Assembly: GCF_003570885.1 (NCBI RefSeq)
Contig: NZ_QXJC01000007.1
Location: 157,489 to 221,488 of the forward strand
DNA length: 64,000 bases
Direction: 5' to 3'
From: Simplicispira hankyongi
GTDB taxonomy: Bacteria; Pseudomonadota; Gammaproteobacteria; Burkholderiales; Burkholderiaceae_C
In this document: positions 18,609 through 29,323 of the stretch, piece after piece
Layout: every line of letters starts with the position of its first letter
How positions within the stretch are numbered: position 1 is the first letter of the stretch
The notes under the pieces: generated by a model
Databases searched by the model: none
Seen by the model: the letters and a program-made list of their open reading frames with translations, nothing else
Told to the model about the DNA's origin: nothing
Translations under genes and position numbers: made by a program

Positions 18609-19114
18609 GTCGAGCCTTCCAGGGCGCGCAGCGGCGACCCGGCGCGCGGCCCCGGCGTTTGGTCGAACGCCTGCTCGGGCGCTATCTCGACCGCCACCAG
18701 TTCCTGCGGCTGCGCAACGTGAAGCAGGGCGGCGACGAACTCGGGCGGGTAGCCGAGCGAGCCAATCTCTCGCTGCATGGCGGCAACGTACGCGGACTGA
18801 GCAGCTTGCTCGTAAGCCGTCGCAGAGCGCACCCGCGCGCGGGACGCCTTGAGCTGCAGCGTGCGGTTGGTGCTCGGCTGGCTGAGGACGATCGCCATCG
18901 GCCGGCCGGCTTGCAGATCGCTCAGTAGCTCGCGGCTCTGGTCAGGGCGCAGAAGGGCGGTGAGCTTGCGCCCATCCGGGCGCATGGAAAGCGCCAGGGC
19001 GCGTGCGATGCTGGGTTGGCTGGTGGCCGAGCGCGAGGCGACGATGCCCGAGACGCCAGCGTTGATCCAGGCGACGTGCTCGGGCAGCAACAGGGGCGCG
19101 GCGCGGTTCGTCAT
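18605..19114 (-). CDS. Small PNPOx-like flavin-binding protein
   Basis: 169 residues. LLPEHVAWINAGVSGIVASRSATSQPSIARALALSMRPDGRKLTALL has the split-barrel strand pattern of pyridoxamine-phosphate-oxidase-like proteins that bind FMN, F420 or heme. Catalysis is not evident. It is translationally coupled (ATGA) to the PNPOx-GAF gene downstream and lies 10 bases downstream of the ABC permease gene, so the four genes 20938 to 17259 may be one transcript. Confidence 0.65.
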   Translation of the reverse strand: MTNRAAPLLLPEHVAWINAGVSGIVASRSATSQPSIARALALSMRPDGRKLTALLRPDQSRELLSDLQAGRPMAIVLSQPSTNRTLQLKASRARVRSATAYEQAAQSAYVAAMQREIGSLGYPPEFVAALLHVAQPQELVAVEIAPEQAFDQTPGPRAGSPLRALEGST

Positions 19115-19124
19115 GGCGACTGCA

Positions 19125-19943
19125 TCATGCGCGAAAACGCTTGCGCGTCAACGCCAGTGCTACCCAGAACGCCAGCACGGTGGTGGCAATCAGCGTCCCC
19201 CCGCTCTGCAGCACGTGCTGGGGCCACTCGTCCATGAACAGCGGCCGCACCAGTTCCACTGCGTTGGTCAGCGGCAGCCAGTCCGAAATCGTGTGCACCA
19301 GCGGCGGCAGTTGCTCGCGCGGGAAGAACACCCCCGAGAGGAACATCTGCGGCGTCAGCACCAGGGTGAAGTAGTAGGTGAAGAAGTCGTAGCCCTTGGC
19401 CAGCGCATTGAAGATGAGCGCAATCGCCGAGAACATGATGCCCACGCACAGCAGCACCGGCCAGGCCACCAGCAGTTTGGGGCTGTGGCTGATGCCGAGC
19501 GCCAGCATCACCAGCAAAATCGCCGTCACCGTGAACAGCGCCTTGAACGCCGCCCACAGCAGCTCGGCCAGCAGCACGCTGTCGAGGCTGACCGGTGTGT
19601 TCATGATGCCTTCCCAGGTCTTTTGCACGTGCATGCGCGAGAAGGCCGAATACAGCGCCTCGAAGCTCGCCGCGTTCATGGCGCTCATGCAGATCGAGCC
19701 ACTGGCCAAAAACAGGATGTAGGGCACCGGCTCGCCATGCACCGTGAGCTTGCCCACCAGCGCCCCCATGCCGTAGCCGAAGGCCACCAGCCACATCAGC
19801 GGCTCGGCGATGTTGCCCACCAGGCTGGGAATGGCGAGCTTGCGCCAGACCAGCAGGTTGCGCAGAAACACCGGACACCAGTTGCGCGAGAGGTCGGGCG
19901 CGCGCCAGAGGCTGGGCGGGCGGGCCACTTCACTTGGCGTCAT
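19125..19943 (-). CDS. ABC-2 type transporter permease (NodJ-like)
   Basis: 272 residues from ATG 19943, with GGGAGGA upstream. Six hydrophobic segments are visible, including PSLVGNIAEPLMWLVAFGYGMGALVG, LLWAAFKALFTVTAILLVMLALGI and a central LTPQMFLSGVFFPREQLPPLV loop followed by WLPLTNAVELVRPLF, the ABC-2/NodJ signature. With the ATPase at 19940-20938, whose stop overlaps this start, it forms an exporter; the substrate (lipo-oligosaccharide, lipid or drug) is unknown. Confidence 0.9.
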   Translation of the reverse strand: MTPSEVARPPSLWRAPDLSRNWCPVFLRNLLVWRKLAIPSLVGNIAEPLMWLVAFGYGMGALVGKLTVHGEPVPYILFLASGSICMSAMNAASFEALYSAFSRMHVQKTWEGIMNTPVSLDSVLLAELLWAAFKALFTVTAILLVMLALGISHSPKLLVAWPVLLCVGIMFSAIALIFNALAKGYDFFTYYFTLVLTPQMFLSGVFFPREQLPPLVHTISDWLPLTNAVELVRPLFMDEWPQHVLQSGGTLIATTVLAFWVALALTRKRFRA

Positions 19944-20938
19944 GCGTCCTCCCTTATTTGGCGGCCGGTGAGTTTCAAGAACAAATCCTCCAGATTCGCC
20001 GGCCGGTGCAGGGTGCGCAGCTGCGGGTGCTCCAGCAGTACATCAAGCAGCGGGTGCGCATTCTGGGTATAGAAAAACACCGTCTCCCCGCTCACCTCGA
20101 TGCGCTCGGCCAGCGGCGCGAGCCGGGCGTCGTGCTGCAAGGCCAGTGCTCCGGCGCCATAAACTTCCACCACCTCGCGCTCCAGGTGCTCGGCAATCAG
20201 GGCGCGGGGCGCGCCTTCGGCAATCTTCTTGCCGTGGTCGAGCACGATGAGGCGGGAGCACAGGCGCTCGGCCTCGTCCATGAAGTGCGTGGTCAGCAGA
20301 ATCGAAGTGCCACCTTGGACCAGGCGCTGCAGCCGCTCCCACATCAAATGGCGCGCCTGCGGGTCCAGGCCTGTGGTGGGCTCGTCGAGCAGCAGCAGGC
20401 GCGGGGCGTTGACCAGCGCTCGCGCCAGCGAGAGGCGCCGCTTCATGCCGCCCGAGAGCTCGCCGGGGCGGGCAGCAGCCTTGTGACTCAGTGCGGCAAA
20501 CTCCAGGAGTTGGGGAATGCGCTCATCCAACACCGCGCGTTTCAATCCGAAATAGCGGCCATAGACGCGCAGGTTTTCAGAGCAGTTGAAGTCGGGGTCC
20601 AGCGTGTCGAACTGCGTCACCACCCCCAACTGCTGCTTGATGGCCAGCACGTCGCGCGGCATGGTGAGCGGCGCGCCACCCGCCGGCGGGTGGTAGTGGA
20701 TGCTGCCGGCGTCTGGCGCTGTGAGCCCCAGGCACATGCGGATGGTGGTGGTCTTGCCCGCGCCGTTGGGGCCGATCACGCCCAGGCATTCGCCGGGGGC
20801 GATGGCAAAGGAGACGCCGTCCACCACCACCGCGCTGCCGTAGGATTTGCAGAGCCCGGAGACGTCGAGCAAGGGCGGCGGGGCCAGCGGCACCGCGAGC
20901 GGTGGGGTGGAAGGCGCTGCAGCGTCGGGAGGGACCAT
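19940..20938 (-). CDS. ABC transporter ATP-binding protein (NodI-like)
   Basis: 332 residues. Walker A GPNGAGKTTTIRMCLGL, Q-loop QLGVVTQFDTLDPDF, signature LSGGMKRRLSLARAL, Walker B LLLLDEPTTGLDPQ and the H-loop in TSILLTTHFMDEAE. The Pro-rich first ~20 residues are non-conserved. It powers the permease encoded next (four-base overlap). A dispersed palindromic repeat lies upstream at 20994-21045. Confidence 0.92.
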   Translation of the reverse strand: MVPPDAAAPSTPPLAVPLAPPPLLDVSGLCKSYGSAVVVDGVSFAIAPGECLGVIGPNGAGKTTTIRMCLGLTAPDAGSIHYHPPAGGAPLTMPRDVLAIKQQLGVVTQFDTLDPDFNCSENLRVYGRYFGLKRAVLDERIPQLLEFAALSHKAAARPGELSGGMKRRLSLARALVNAPRLLLLDEPTTGLDPQARHLMWERLQRLVQGGTSILLTTHFMDEAERLCSRLIVLDHGKKIAEGAPRALIAEHLEREVVEVYGAGALALQHDARLAPLAERIEVSGETVFFYTQNAHPLLDVLLEHPQLRTLHRPANLEDLFLKLTGRQIREDA

Positions 20939-20993
20939 GTGCGTGCATTCTCCCGCACGGCGGCGCCAGCGGGTGCAAGCCGCCGAATTTTAG

Positions 20994-21045
20994 GTAAAAA
21001 ATGCCTCTCGCGCTTACTGGATAAGCGCTATAAGCTATCAAAACA
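20994..21045. repeat. Dispersed palindromic repeat, copy 5
   Basis: GCCTCTCGCGCTTACTGGAT, then AAGCGCTATAAGCTAT and an A-rich flank, between the AMP nucleosidase stop (21072) and the ABC ATPase start (20938), both on the minus strand. It folds like copy 3 and probably terminates the nucleosidase transcript. Confidence 0.7.
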
Positions 21046-21071
21046 AAAGCGATTGTGCTGCTGGCCGGCGC

Positions 21072-22553
21072 TTACTGAAACGCCACTTCGGCAAAGCTGC
21101 GCAGCTTGCGGCTGTGCAGGCGGTGGACGCCTCCACCGCGCAGGATGTCCACGGCGCGCATGCCGATGCGCAAATGCTGGTCCACGCGCTCGCGGTAGAA
21201 GTGGTTGGCCATGCCCGGCAGCTTGATCTCGCCGTGCAGCGGCTTGTCGCTCACGCACAGCAGCGTGCCGTAGGGCACGCGAAAGCGAAAGCCGTTGGCC
21301 GCGATGGTGGCGCTTTCCATGTCCAGCGCTACCGCGCGGCTCTGGCTGAAGCGCCGCTGCGGCGTGTTGTCGGGCAGCAGCTCCCAGTTGCGGTTGTCGG
21401 TGCTGGCCACGGTGCCGGTGCGCATGATGCGCTTGAGCGCGCCGCGCTCCATCTGCGTCACGTCGGCGACTGCCTGCTCCAGCGCCACCTGAATCTCGGC
21501 CAGCGCGGGAATGGGCACCCACAGCGGCAGTTCTTCGTCCAGCACATGGTCTTCGCGCACGTAGGCGTGCGCCAGCACGTAGTCGCCGAGCTGCTGGGTG
21601 TTGCGCAGGCCGGCGCAGTGGCCCAGCATCATCCAGGCGTGGGGGCGCAGCACGGCGATGTGGTCGGTAATCGTCTTGGCGTTGGCCGGGCCGACGCCGA
21701 TGTTGACCATGGTGATGCCGCTGCGGTCGGCGCGCACCAGGTGGTAGCCGGGCATTTGCGGCAGGCGGGGCGGCGGCGCGCCGAGTTCGTCCATGTCCTG
21801 CGCCGGCAGGCCCGTGCGGCGCGTGACCACGTTGCCGGGCTCCACAAAGGCGATGTACTCGCTCTCGGGGTTGGCCATTTCGGCGTGGCCCAGACGCACG
21901 AACTCGTCGATGTAGAACTGGTAGTTGGTGAACAGCACGAAATTCTGGAACCACTCGGGCAGGGTGCCGGTGTAGTGGCGCAGGCGGTGCAGCGAGTAAT
22001 CCACGCGCGGCGCGGTGAACAAGGAGAGCGGCTGCGCCTCGCCCGCACGCGGCCGCCAGGTGCCGTTGGCGATGCCGTCGTCCATGGCGGCCAGGTCGGG
22101 CAGGTCAAAGCGGTCGCGCATCAGCATGCGCCGCTCGGCGCTGAGCGAGCCTTCGACGTGGTCGTGCTCGGCAAACGAGAAGTGAATGGGAATCGGGTGC
22201 TCGCTCAATCCCACTTCCAGCTCCACGCCGTGGCTCTTGCGCAGCAGGCGCAATTGCTCGGTGTAGTAACCGCCGAACAGGTCGGGCCGGGTGAGTGTGG
22301 TTTCGAAGGTGCCAGGCCCCTCGACAAAGCCATAGGCCAGCCGCGTATCGGCGCGCGCCACCGTGGTGGTGTGCAAGCGCACGTAGGGGTAGAAGGCGCG
22401 CACGCGCTCGGGCACGTCGTCGCCGGCCACGAAGCGCTGCATGGCGCCGCGCAGGTGCTCAATTTGTTGCTGGTAGAGCAGTTGGATCTGGGCGACGGCC
22501 GCGTCCGGGTCAGAGAAGTGGGCGGCGGGAACGGGGGCAGTGGTGAGCGGCAT
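21072..22553 (-). CDS. amn: AMP nucleosidase
   Basis: About 493 residues from ATG 22553. The N-terminal ~200 residues (the Amn-specific domain with QFYIDEFVRLGHAEM and IAFVEPGNVVTR) precede a purine-nucleoside-phosphorylase-like domain: ITMVNIGVGPANAKTITDHIAVLRPHAWMMLGHCAGLR, and DMESATIAANGFRFRVPYGTLLCVSDKPLHGE containing the catalytic DxE...D set. The enzyme hydrolyses AMP to adenine and ribose 5-phosphate and helps adjust adenylate pools. Length fits E. coli Amn (484 aa). Confidence 0.93.
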   Translation of the reverse strand: MPLTTAPVPAAHFSDPDAAVAQIQLLYQQQIEHLRGAMQRFVAGDDVPERVRAFYPYVRLHTTTVARADTRLAYGFVEGPGTFETTLTRPDLFGGYYTEQLRLLRKSHGVELEVGLSEHPIPIHFSFAEHDHVEGSLSAERRMLMRDRFDLPDLAAMDDGIANGTWRPRAGEAQPLSLFTAPRVDYSLHRLRHYTGTLPEWFQNFVLFTNYQFYIDEFVRLGHAEMANPESEYIAFVEPGNVVTRRTGLPAQDMDELGAPPPRLPQMPGYHLVRADRSGITMVNIGVGPANAKTITDHIAVLRPHAWMMLGHCAGLRNTQQLGDYVLAHAYVREDHVLDEELPLWVPIPALAEIQVALEQAVADVTQMERGALKRIMRTGTVASTDNRNWELLPDNTPQRRFSQSRAVALDMESATIAANGFRFRVPYGTLLCVSDKPLHGEIKLPGMANHFYRERVDQHLRIGMRAVDILRGGGVHRLHSRKLRSFAEVAFQ

Positions 22554-22590
22554 GCGCGCTATTGTGTACGCGCTGCAAAACAGTTCGGTG

Positions 22591-24678
22591 TCAACTTTGC
22601 TGGCGCTGTGCCAGCCAGGCGCGCGCCTGCAGTGCGTCCATAGGGCGTGCAATGCCGTAGCCCTGGGCCAGGTCACAGCGCAATTGCGTGAGAAGCGCTT
22701 GTTGCGCCGGTAGCTCTACGCCCTCGGCCACGGTACGCAGCTTGAGGCTGCGGCCCAGTTCGATGATGGCGGTGACGATGGCGACATCGTCGCTTGAATC
22801 GGGCGTATCCAGGACGAAGGAGCGGTCGATCTTGAGCTTGTCCAGCGGGTAGCGCTTGAGGTAGGAGAGCGACGAATAGCCGGTGCCGAAGTCGTCGATC
22901 GCGATGCCAACGCCAAGCGCCTTGATCGCCTGCAGCGTTTGCAGCACCTGCTCGCTTTGCTGCATCAACACGGTTTCGGTCAGCTCCACTTCGAGAAACT
23001 GCGGCTGCAGGCCCGTTTCGGCGAGCACCGCGGCAATCTCCCCGGCCACGTCGCGCTGGCGGAATTCGAATGCCGAGAGGTTCACGGCAACCGGCACTTG
23101 TGGCAGGCCCGTATCGTGCCAAGCCTTCAGCTGACGGCAGGCTTCGCGCATCACCCAGCGACCAATGGGTGAGATGAAACCATGCGTCTCGGCAAAAGCG
23201 ATGAACTCGTCCGGCGCCAGCAGGCCTCGGCGGGGATGCTGCCAGCGCACCAGCGCCTCGAACCCGGCGAGCGTGCCATCGGCCATCTGCACGACGGGCT
23301 GGTAATGCAGCACGAACTGGTTCTCTGCAATGGCTGTGTGCAGTTCCCGCTGCAATTGCAACGAGGCCATCGCATGGTCCGCCATGCCTGGGGTGCTGAA
23401 CTGGTGGTGGCCGCGGCCGCTGTCTTTGGCCTCGCGCAGTGCCGTCTCGGCCTGGCGCAGCAGGCCAGGTGCGGTTTGATCATCGTCCGGGAACAGGCTG
23501 ATGCCAATCGAGACGGACTGGCACACGCTGGTGCCGGTCACGTCGATCGGCTCGGCCAGGCAGCGAAAGAGTGCGTCAGCCAAAGCGGCGGCGGCGGTGC
23601 GGTCGGCGCTTGGCAGCACCACGGCGAACTCGTCGGCGCCCGGGCGAGCAATAAAGCCCCGATCGGCCACGCAATGGCGCAGGCGCTGGGCCACCGCGCA
23701 GAGAATCTGGTCGCCCGCCCCATGGCCCAGCGAGTCGTTGATGGTTTTGAAATGGTCGAGGTTGAGGTACAGCAGCGCGACCTGGCGTTGGCGAGACGTC
23801 TGCGCAGCGCGCGCCTGGGCCAGGGCGAGTGTGAGCTGGTCGAGCAGCGCACGGCGGTTGGGCAGCTCGGTCAGCGCGTCATGCCGCGCAAGAAAGGCTT
23901 CGCGCTCCCGCATCTTCTTGCGTGCGCTGATGTCGCGCACCACCACCACGCGGTAGTCGGCGCCCGTTTGTGGCATGGTCTTGCCGATGACTTCTACCGG
24001 GATTTCGTGCCCATCGCGGTGGACGATGTGCACCTCGTAGAGGAATTCGCTGCCGTGGCTGGTGTAGTCCTGTGCAATGGGGCGCCAGGCGGGGGCGATA
24101 AAGTCGAACATGGTGCGCCCCACCACCTCGTCTCGGGACAGTCCGGTGAGCCGCGTCATCGCCTCATTGCAATCGAGCACCACGCCGTCGCTGTGGAACA
24201 TGATGGCTTCTTCCGTGGCCTCGGCAAACTTGCGCATGCGTTCTTCGCTCTCGCGCACTGCACGCTCCGCCGCCCAGGTGTCGGTGCACTCATTGGTGAC
24301 CGAGAGCACTCCGTTTGGCACGCCGTCTGCGCCGAAGTGCGGGGTGAGGGTGACGCTGAACATGCGCACGCTGCCATCGGTAGCGCGCCGTTCGTGCAGG
24401 TATTTGACGCGCTCGCCGCTGACGCAGCGTTCGGCATGCACGGCAACCTTGGCCCATTGATCGGCACCGAAGACTTCCTCAGGTGTCTTCCCGATAATCG
24501 ACGCAATGGAGAAACCGGTGGCATTTGCGTACGCAGCATTGACAAACTGGCACTGCCTGCTGGGCAGCGCGTAATACGCCACCTGCCCGCCCAGCGATTC
24601 TGCAAGCGCGTGCAGCAGCACAGTAGCGCTGGAGCCTGTGGCATCCTGGGGTGCGTCAGCTTGCGTGGTTTCGGTCAT
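22591..24678 (-). CDS. PAS-PAS-GGDEF-EAL cytoplasmic c-di-GMP protein
   Basis: About 695 residues from ATG 24678 (MTETTQADAPQ); the longer frame upstream is not protein-like. Two PAS domains (CQFVNAAYANATGFS ~40-150; VVLDCNEAMTRLTGLSRDEVVG ~165-275), a GGDEF domain with the signature altered to RPGADEF (second Gly replaced by Ala), and an EAL domain with FEALVRW, VNLSAF, VELTETVLM, DDFGTGYSSLSYLKR, LKIDRSF and EGVE all intact. No membrane segment. Phosphodiesterase activity is likely; cyclase activity uncertain because of the GADEF change. Confidence 0.88.
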   Translation of the reverse strand: MTETTQADAPQDATGSSATVLLHALAESLGGQVAYYALPSRQCQFVNAAYANATGFSIASIIGKTPEEVFGADQWAKVAVHAERCVSGERVKYLHERRATDGSVRMFSVTLTPHFGADGVPNGVLSVTNECTDTWAAERAVRESEERMRKFAEATEEAIMFHSDGVVLDCNEAMTRLTGLSRDEVVGRTMFDFIAPAWRPIAQDYTSHGSEFLYEVHIVHRDGHEIPVEVIGKTMPQTGADYRVVVVRDISARKKMREREAFLARHDALTELPNRRALLDQLTLALAQARAAQTSRQRQVALLYLNLDHFKTINDSLGHGAGDQILCAVAQRLRHCVADRGFIARPGADEFAVVLPSADRTAAAALADALFRCLAEPIDVTGTSVCQSVSIGISLFPDDDQTAPGLLRQAETALREAKDSGRGHHQFSTPGMADHAMASLQLQRELHTAIAENQFVLHYQPVVQMADGTLAGFEALVRWQHPRRGLLAPDEFIAFAETHGFISPIGRWVMREACRQLKAWHDTGLPQVPVAVNLSAFEFRQRDVAGEIAAVLAETGLQPQFLEVELTETVLMQQSEQVLQTLQAIKALGVGIAIDDFGTGYSSLSYLKRYPLDKLKIDRSFVLDTPDSSDDVAIVTAIIELGRSLKLRTVAEGVELPAQQALLTQLRCDLAQGYGIARPMDALQARAWLAQRQQS

Positions 24679-24863
24679 CGAATCCGGTGGGCAGGTGTTG
24701 GGCCTGCATGCAGCAGGTCCGGGATCGCAACAATAGCTTACATGGCTTGCGTCTGGGCTGCCTACGGGTTTGTGCCAAGACAAGTGGCGAACGTTCTTTG
24801 AACAGGCGCTAAGACAACTTGCGAGGTTTTTGGCACTTTTTGGGCGCGCCGGATAATCCGCGC

Positions 24864-26269
<1,406 letters not shown>

Positions 26270-26273
<4 letters not shown>

Positions 26274-26722
26274 TCAGCCTGCTGCAGCGCGTGCGCGAGG
26301 CGCGCGTCGAAGTGGCGGACGAAGTCGTCGGCCAGATCGGGCCAGGCCTGCTGGTGCTGGTCTGTGCCGAGCGCGGCGACACCGAAGCCGAGGCCGATCG
26401 GCTGCTGGCCAAACTGCTCAAGCTGCGCATCTTCAGCGATGCCGCCGGCAAGATGAATCGCAGCGTCCAGGACACATCCGGCGGTTTGCTGCTGGTGAGC
26501 CAGTTCACTCTGGCCGCAGACACCACGGGCGGCAACCGCCCGGGTTTTTCGCAGGCTGCCGCACCCGACGAAGGGCGCAGGCTGTTTGACTACTTCGTCG
26601 CCCAAGCCCGTGCTGCCCACCCCGAGGTGCAAACCGGGCGCTTTGCCACCGAGATGCAGGTGCACCTGGTCAATGATGGGCCGGTGACGATTCCGCTGCG
26701 CATGGCGCCTATCGGCGCCTGA
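26270..26722 (+). CDS. dtd: D-aminoacyl-tRNA deacylase
   Basis: 150 residues; ATGA overlap with dbpA. The two active-site motifs are present: [18 protein letters not shown] (SQFTL) and NDGPVTI (Gly-cisPro motif). It removes D-amino acids (and glycine mischarged on tRNA-Ala) from tRNAs in the cytosol. Length matches the family (about 145-152 residues). Its stop marks the right edge of the housekeeping block before the accessory region. Confidence 0.95.
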
Positions 26723-26794
26723 TGGCTTTGTTGAATCAACAACCGATATGCAGATTTCATGGAACCGTACCAATAAAGGTAGCGTTACTCTGAC
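26723..26794. mobile_element. Possible insertion-sequence end or scar
   Basis: Immediately after the dtd stop, GGCTTTGTTGAATCAAC resembles the terminal inverted repeats of IS903/IS5-group elements (GGCTTTGTTGAAT...). No transposase is attached and no partner end was found. It coincides with the switch from high-GC housekeeping genes to the more AT-rich TonB receptor gene, so it may mark an island boundary. Confidence 0.35.
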
Positions 26795-28963
26795 CTAAAA
26801 CGTATACGTTGCACCTAAGCCAACCAGAAAGTTGCGGCCAGGAGCTGGTTCGAAAAAGCGGCTGGAGCCTTCATTGACAATGACCGAGCCTGAATAACTT
26901 CTGTTTGTCAGGTTATCAACCCGAACAAACTCCCTGATGGCCCAGTGGCCAAATTTCTGGAGCAGCGAAGCCCTCAAATTGAGAAGATCCACATGAGGCG
27001 CGGCATCGCTGTTGGTGTCATTCACATACATCTTCCCTACATGGCGCCATTCCAGCGCGGTTTCCAGGCCCCAAGCCTGGTACTGCCAAGCCAGCTCACC
27101 ATAAAGACTGGCGCGGGGAATGCCAGGAATTCTATTTCCGGCTGCAATGAGCGTGTTCGGTGTGGTGCAGGGTACGGCAACACAAGTCATGAAACTACTG
27201 CCGTACGTCGCATTCAGATATGTCGCAGCCAGGTACGTCGACCATCCCTTTCCCCAGTGACCTGACAGCGCGGCTTCAATGCCGTCTCGTAGCGTATTCC
27301 CTGAATTTTGGTAGGTACTGCGACCACCAGAGTTGCTTAACACGACAATTTCATTGGCTGTATTGGCTCGGAAGTAGGCCGCATTCAAGTGCCAGTTCGG
27401 CATGAATTCAGTTTTCATTCCAATCTCCCATTGCCGGCTGGTTGCGCTCTGCAAGCCAAAATTCAGCCCCGTCCCACCATTGGCACGATAGGCCAATTCA
27501 TTGAGCGTGGGCGTTTCAAAACCGCGTCCTGCCGATGCGTAGAGGTTCAAGGCATCGCTGGCATGGAAGACTACGCCGAGTGCTGGCGTAGTCGCTTGGT
27601 ACTTTACGGAGCCGCTGTCATCGCCATTGCCAGCAACCATATACCGATCCTGTGAGTCGAATGACACCTGTGAATGCCGCAAGCCCGCAGAAATGCTCCA
27701 TCTTTCCGCCACTTCCCATTGTCCTTGGACGTATTGATCAAACGCATCTACCGTATTGAGTTCGTCACGCCGCAGCGCTCCCTGTACTCCGAGGACGGAG
27801 CCAACAAAATTTTGAAAACCGAGTCTTGACTGATTCATCTGATCGGTGGACAGGCCAGCCGTCAATGTCAGCGGCTTTCCCAATAATTTGGATTTGCCAA
27901 TCCAGCGCGCGTCCAGTCCCTGGTAATGGCTGCTAAGATCAATCACGCCGCCGGGCTGCGTTGCGGATGCTTGGGTTGCCACGGGAATCGACTGGAACTG
28001 CTCGGCACTGCGCGTTCCGGAATAGGCGGCAATGTGGAATGACTGCTCGCCACTCAAGCGTTGATCAAGCACGATGCCGCCTTGAAGCTGATCCACAGAT
28101 TTGCGTGTATTGAATAGAGATGCGCTAGGTGTCGCCTGGCGCGGATTGGCAAGCATTTCTGCTCGCGTAAGTCCGAGCGGGTCCTGAACGCCAGGCATGT
28201 TCACGCTGTTGATTACGAATGTCCAGTGGGTGTCATCGCTGACGGTATATTTCACCTTGCCGTTGAAGTTCTCCCGGGTCGCAGCGCTGTGATCGCGGTA
28301 ACCATCGGTACCAAACTTGGCCGCGCTGATGTTGTATTGTGCGGCGCCCTGTGTTCCACTCAGTTTCACGCCCGTGCGCTGTACGCCATTGCTGCCCCAA
28401 GTAGTGGCGAGGTCAGCCACAGTTTCTGGGCCCCCATCGGCGGTGAACACGCTAATCACGCCGCCTGAGGAATTTCCGTAGAACGCCGAAAATGGCCCAC
28501 GCAGAACTTCGATTCTGGCGGCCGAAGCCAAATCGAAATTTGACACCTGACCTTGCCCGTCTGGAAAACTTGCTGGAATGCCGTCGGCATAAAGTCTAAG
28601 ACCCCGTACGCCGAAGGTGGAACGTGCGCCAAACCCCCGCGAAGAAATTTGTATGTCCTGTGCGTAGTTCTGGCGATTATTTGCCATGATGCCTGGGACT
28701 CGGTCCAACGTCTCGGACAGATTGACCTGCAATTCCGCATTTTGAAGTGTCGAGGCGTCTATCACATCGACGGAAGCGGGTGTGTCAAATGCGGATTGCT
28801 CGACTCCATGTGTGGCGATTGTCACAATTGGACTCAAGGTGGGTTCGGTGGATGCGGGGACGGTCTGTCCAAGTACTTGCACGGCGGTGCTCATTGCGGC
28901 GATAAAGACAGCAGTCTTTGTCTGGCCCGTAAAAGAAAAAATGAATTGGGGCATAAAATTCAC
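26795..28963 (-). CDS. pqqU: TonB-dependent outer-membrane receptor, PqqU (YncD)-like
   Basis: About 722 residues from GTG 28963 (ATG 28954 is as likely). An N-terminal signal segment is followed by a plug domain (SAFDTPASVDVIDASTLQN, NRQNYAQDIQISSRGFGARS, VLRGPFSAFYGNSSGGVISV) and a 22-strand barrel ending in aromatic YTF. The plug and several loops match what I remember of E. coli YncD/PqqU: RGFGxRST, DGIPAxxPDGQGQ.SN, GNGDDSG, AGRGFETPT.NEL.YRA and VIVNE...R.EP.PGRN. PqqU imports the cofactor PQQ. The gene is more AT-rich than its left neighbours. The PQQ-dependent dehydrogenase four genes upstream makes PQQ uptake a coherent job; the substrate is inference. Confidence 0.82.
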   Translation of the reverse strand: MNFMPQFIFSFTGQTKTAVFIAAMSTAVQVLGQTVPASTEPTLSPIVTIATHGVEQSAFDTPASVDVIDASTLQNAELQVNLSETLDRVPGIMANNRQNYAQDIQISSRGFGARSTFGVRGLRLYADGIPASFPDGQGQVSNFDLASAARIEVLRGPFSAFYGNSSGGVISVFTADGGPETVADLATTWGSNGVQRTGVKLSGTQGAAQYNISAAKFGTDGYRDHSAATRENFNGKVKYTVSDDTHWTFVINSVNMPGVQDPLGLTRAEMLANPRQATPSASLFNTRKSVDQLQGGIVLDQRLSGEQSFHIAAYSGTRSAEQFQSIPVATQASATQPGGVIDLSSHYQGLDARWIGKSKLLGKPLTLTAGLSTDQMNQSRLGFQNFVGSVLGVQGALRRDELNTVDAFDQYVQGQWEVAERWSISAGLRHSQVSFDSQDRYMVAGNGDDSGSVKYQATTPALGVVFHASDALNLYASAGRGFETPTLNELAYRANGGTGLNFGLQSATSRQWEIGMKTEFMPNWHLNAAYFRANTANEIVVLSNSGGRSTYQNSGNTLRDGIEAALSGHWGKGWSTYLAATYLNATYGSSFMTCVAVPCTTPNTLIAAGNRIPGIPRASLYGELAWQYQAWGLETALEWRHVGKMYVNDTNSDAAPHVDLLNLRASLLQKFGHWAIREFVRVDNLTNRSYSGSVIVNEGSSRFFEPAPGRNFLVGLGATYTF

Positions 28964-29323
28964 TTCGAAAGCGGGCAGTAAATTTCATTACTGCATCATA
29001 GAGATGATAAGAGTACTTGGGCGAGGAAACAGTAACGAATATTTTATGATCAGTCTGCGCATTCAGGTATTCAGGAAATTCCCTGACGCATCACCCGGAA
29101 TGCTCACTCGATAGCCTGCTATACAGTTGACAAGACGCAGAGCACTCCAGCCTCCGTGATGTTGCGGAAAATATCAACGCGATAATGAAACCGTGGTTCG
29201 CCTGCTCGCCTATGTGTATGACTGCTCTTGCGTCTGAGGTGGGAGAGCAATACCTCTGGACCGGCGATATGCGCTAGCGAGACGAGCCGGAAATGGACAG
29301 TGCAATGGGTGCTGAGTGGTGAA
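28964..29323. other. Intergenic region upstream of the PqqU-like gene
   Basis: About 360 AT-richer bases without a convincing ORF on either strand. It must hold the promoter of the minus-strand receptor gene and the 3' end of the cytochrome b561 transcript. I see no clear hairpin, repeat or riboswitch. Confidence 0.4.
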
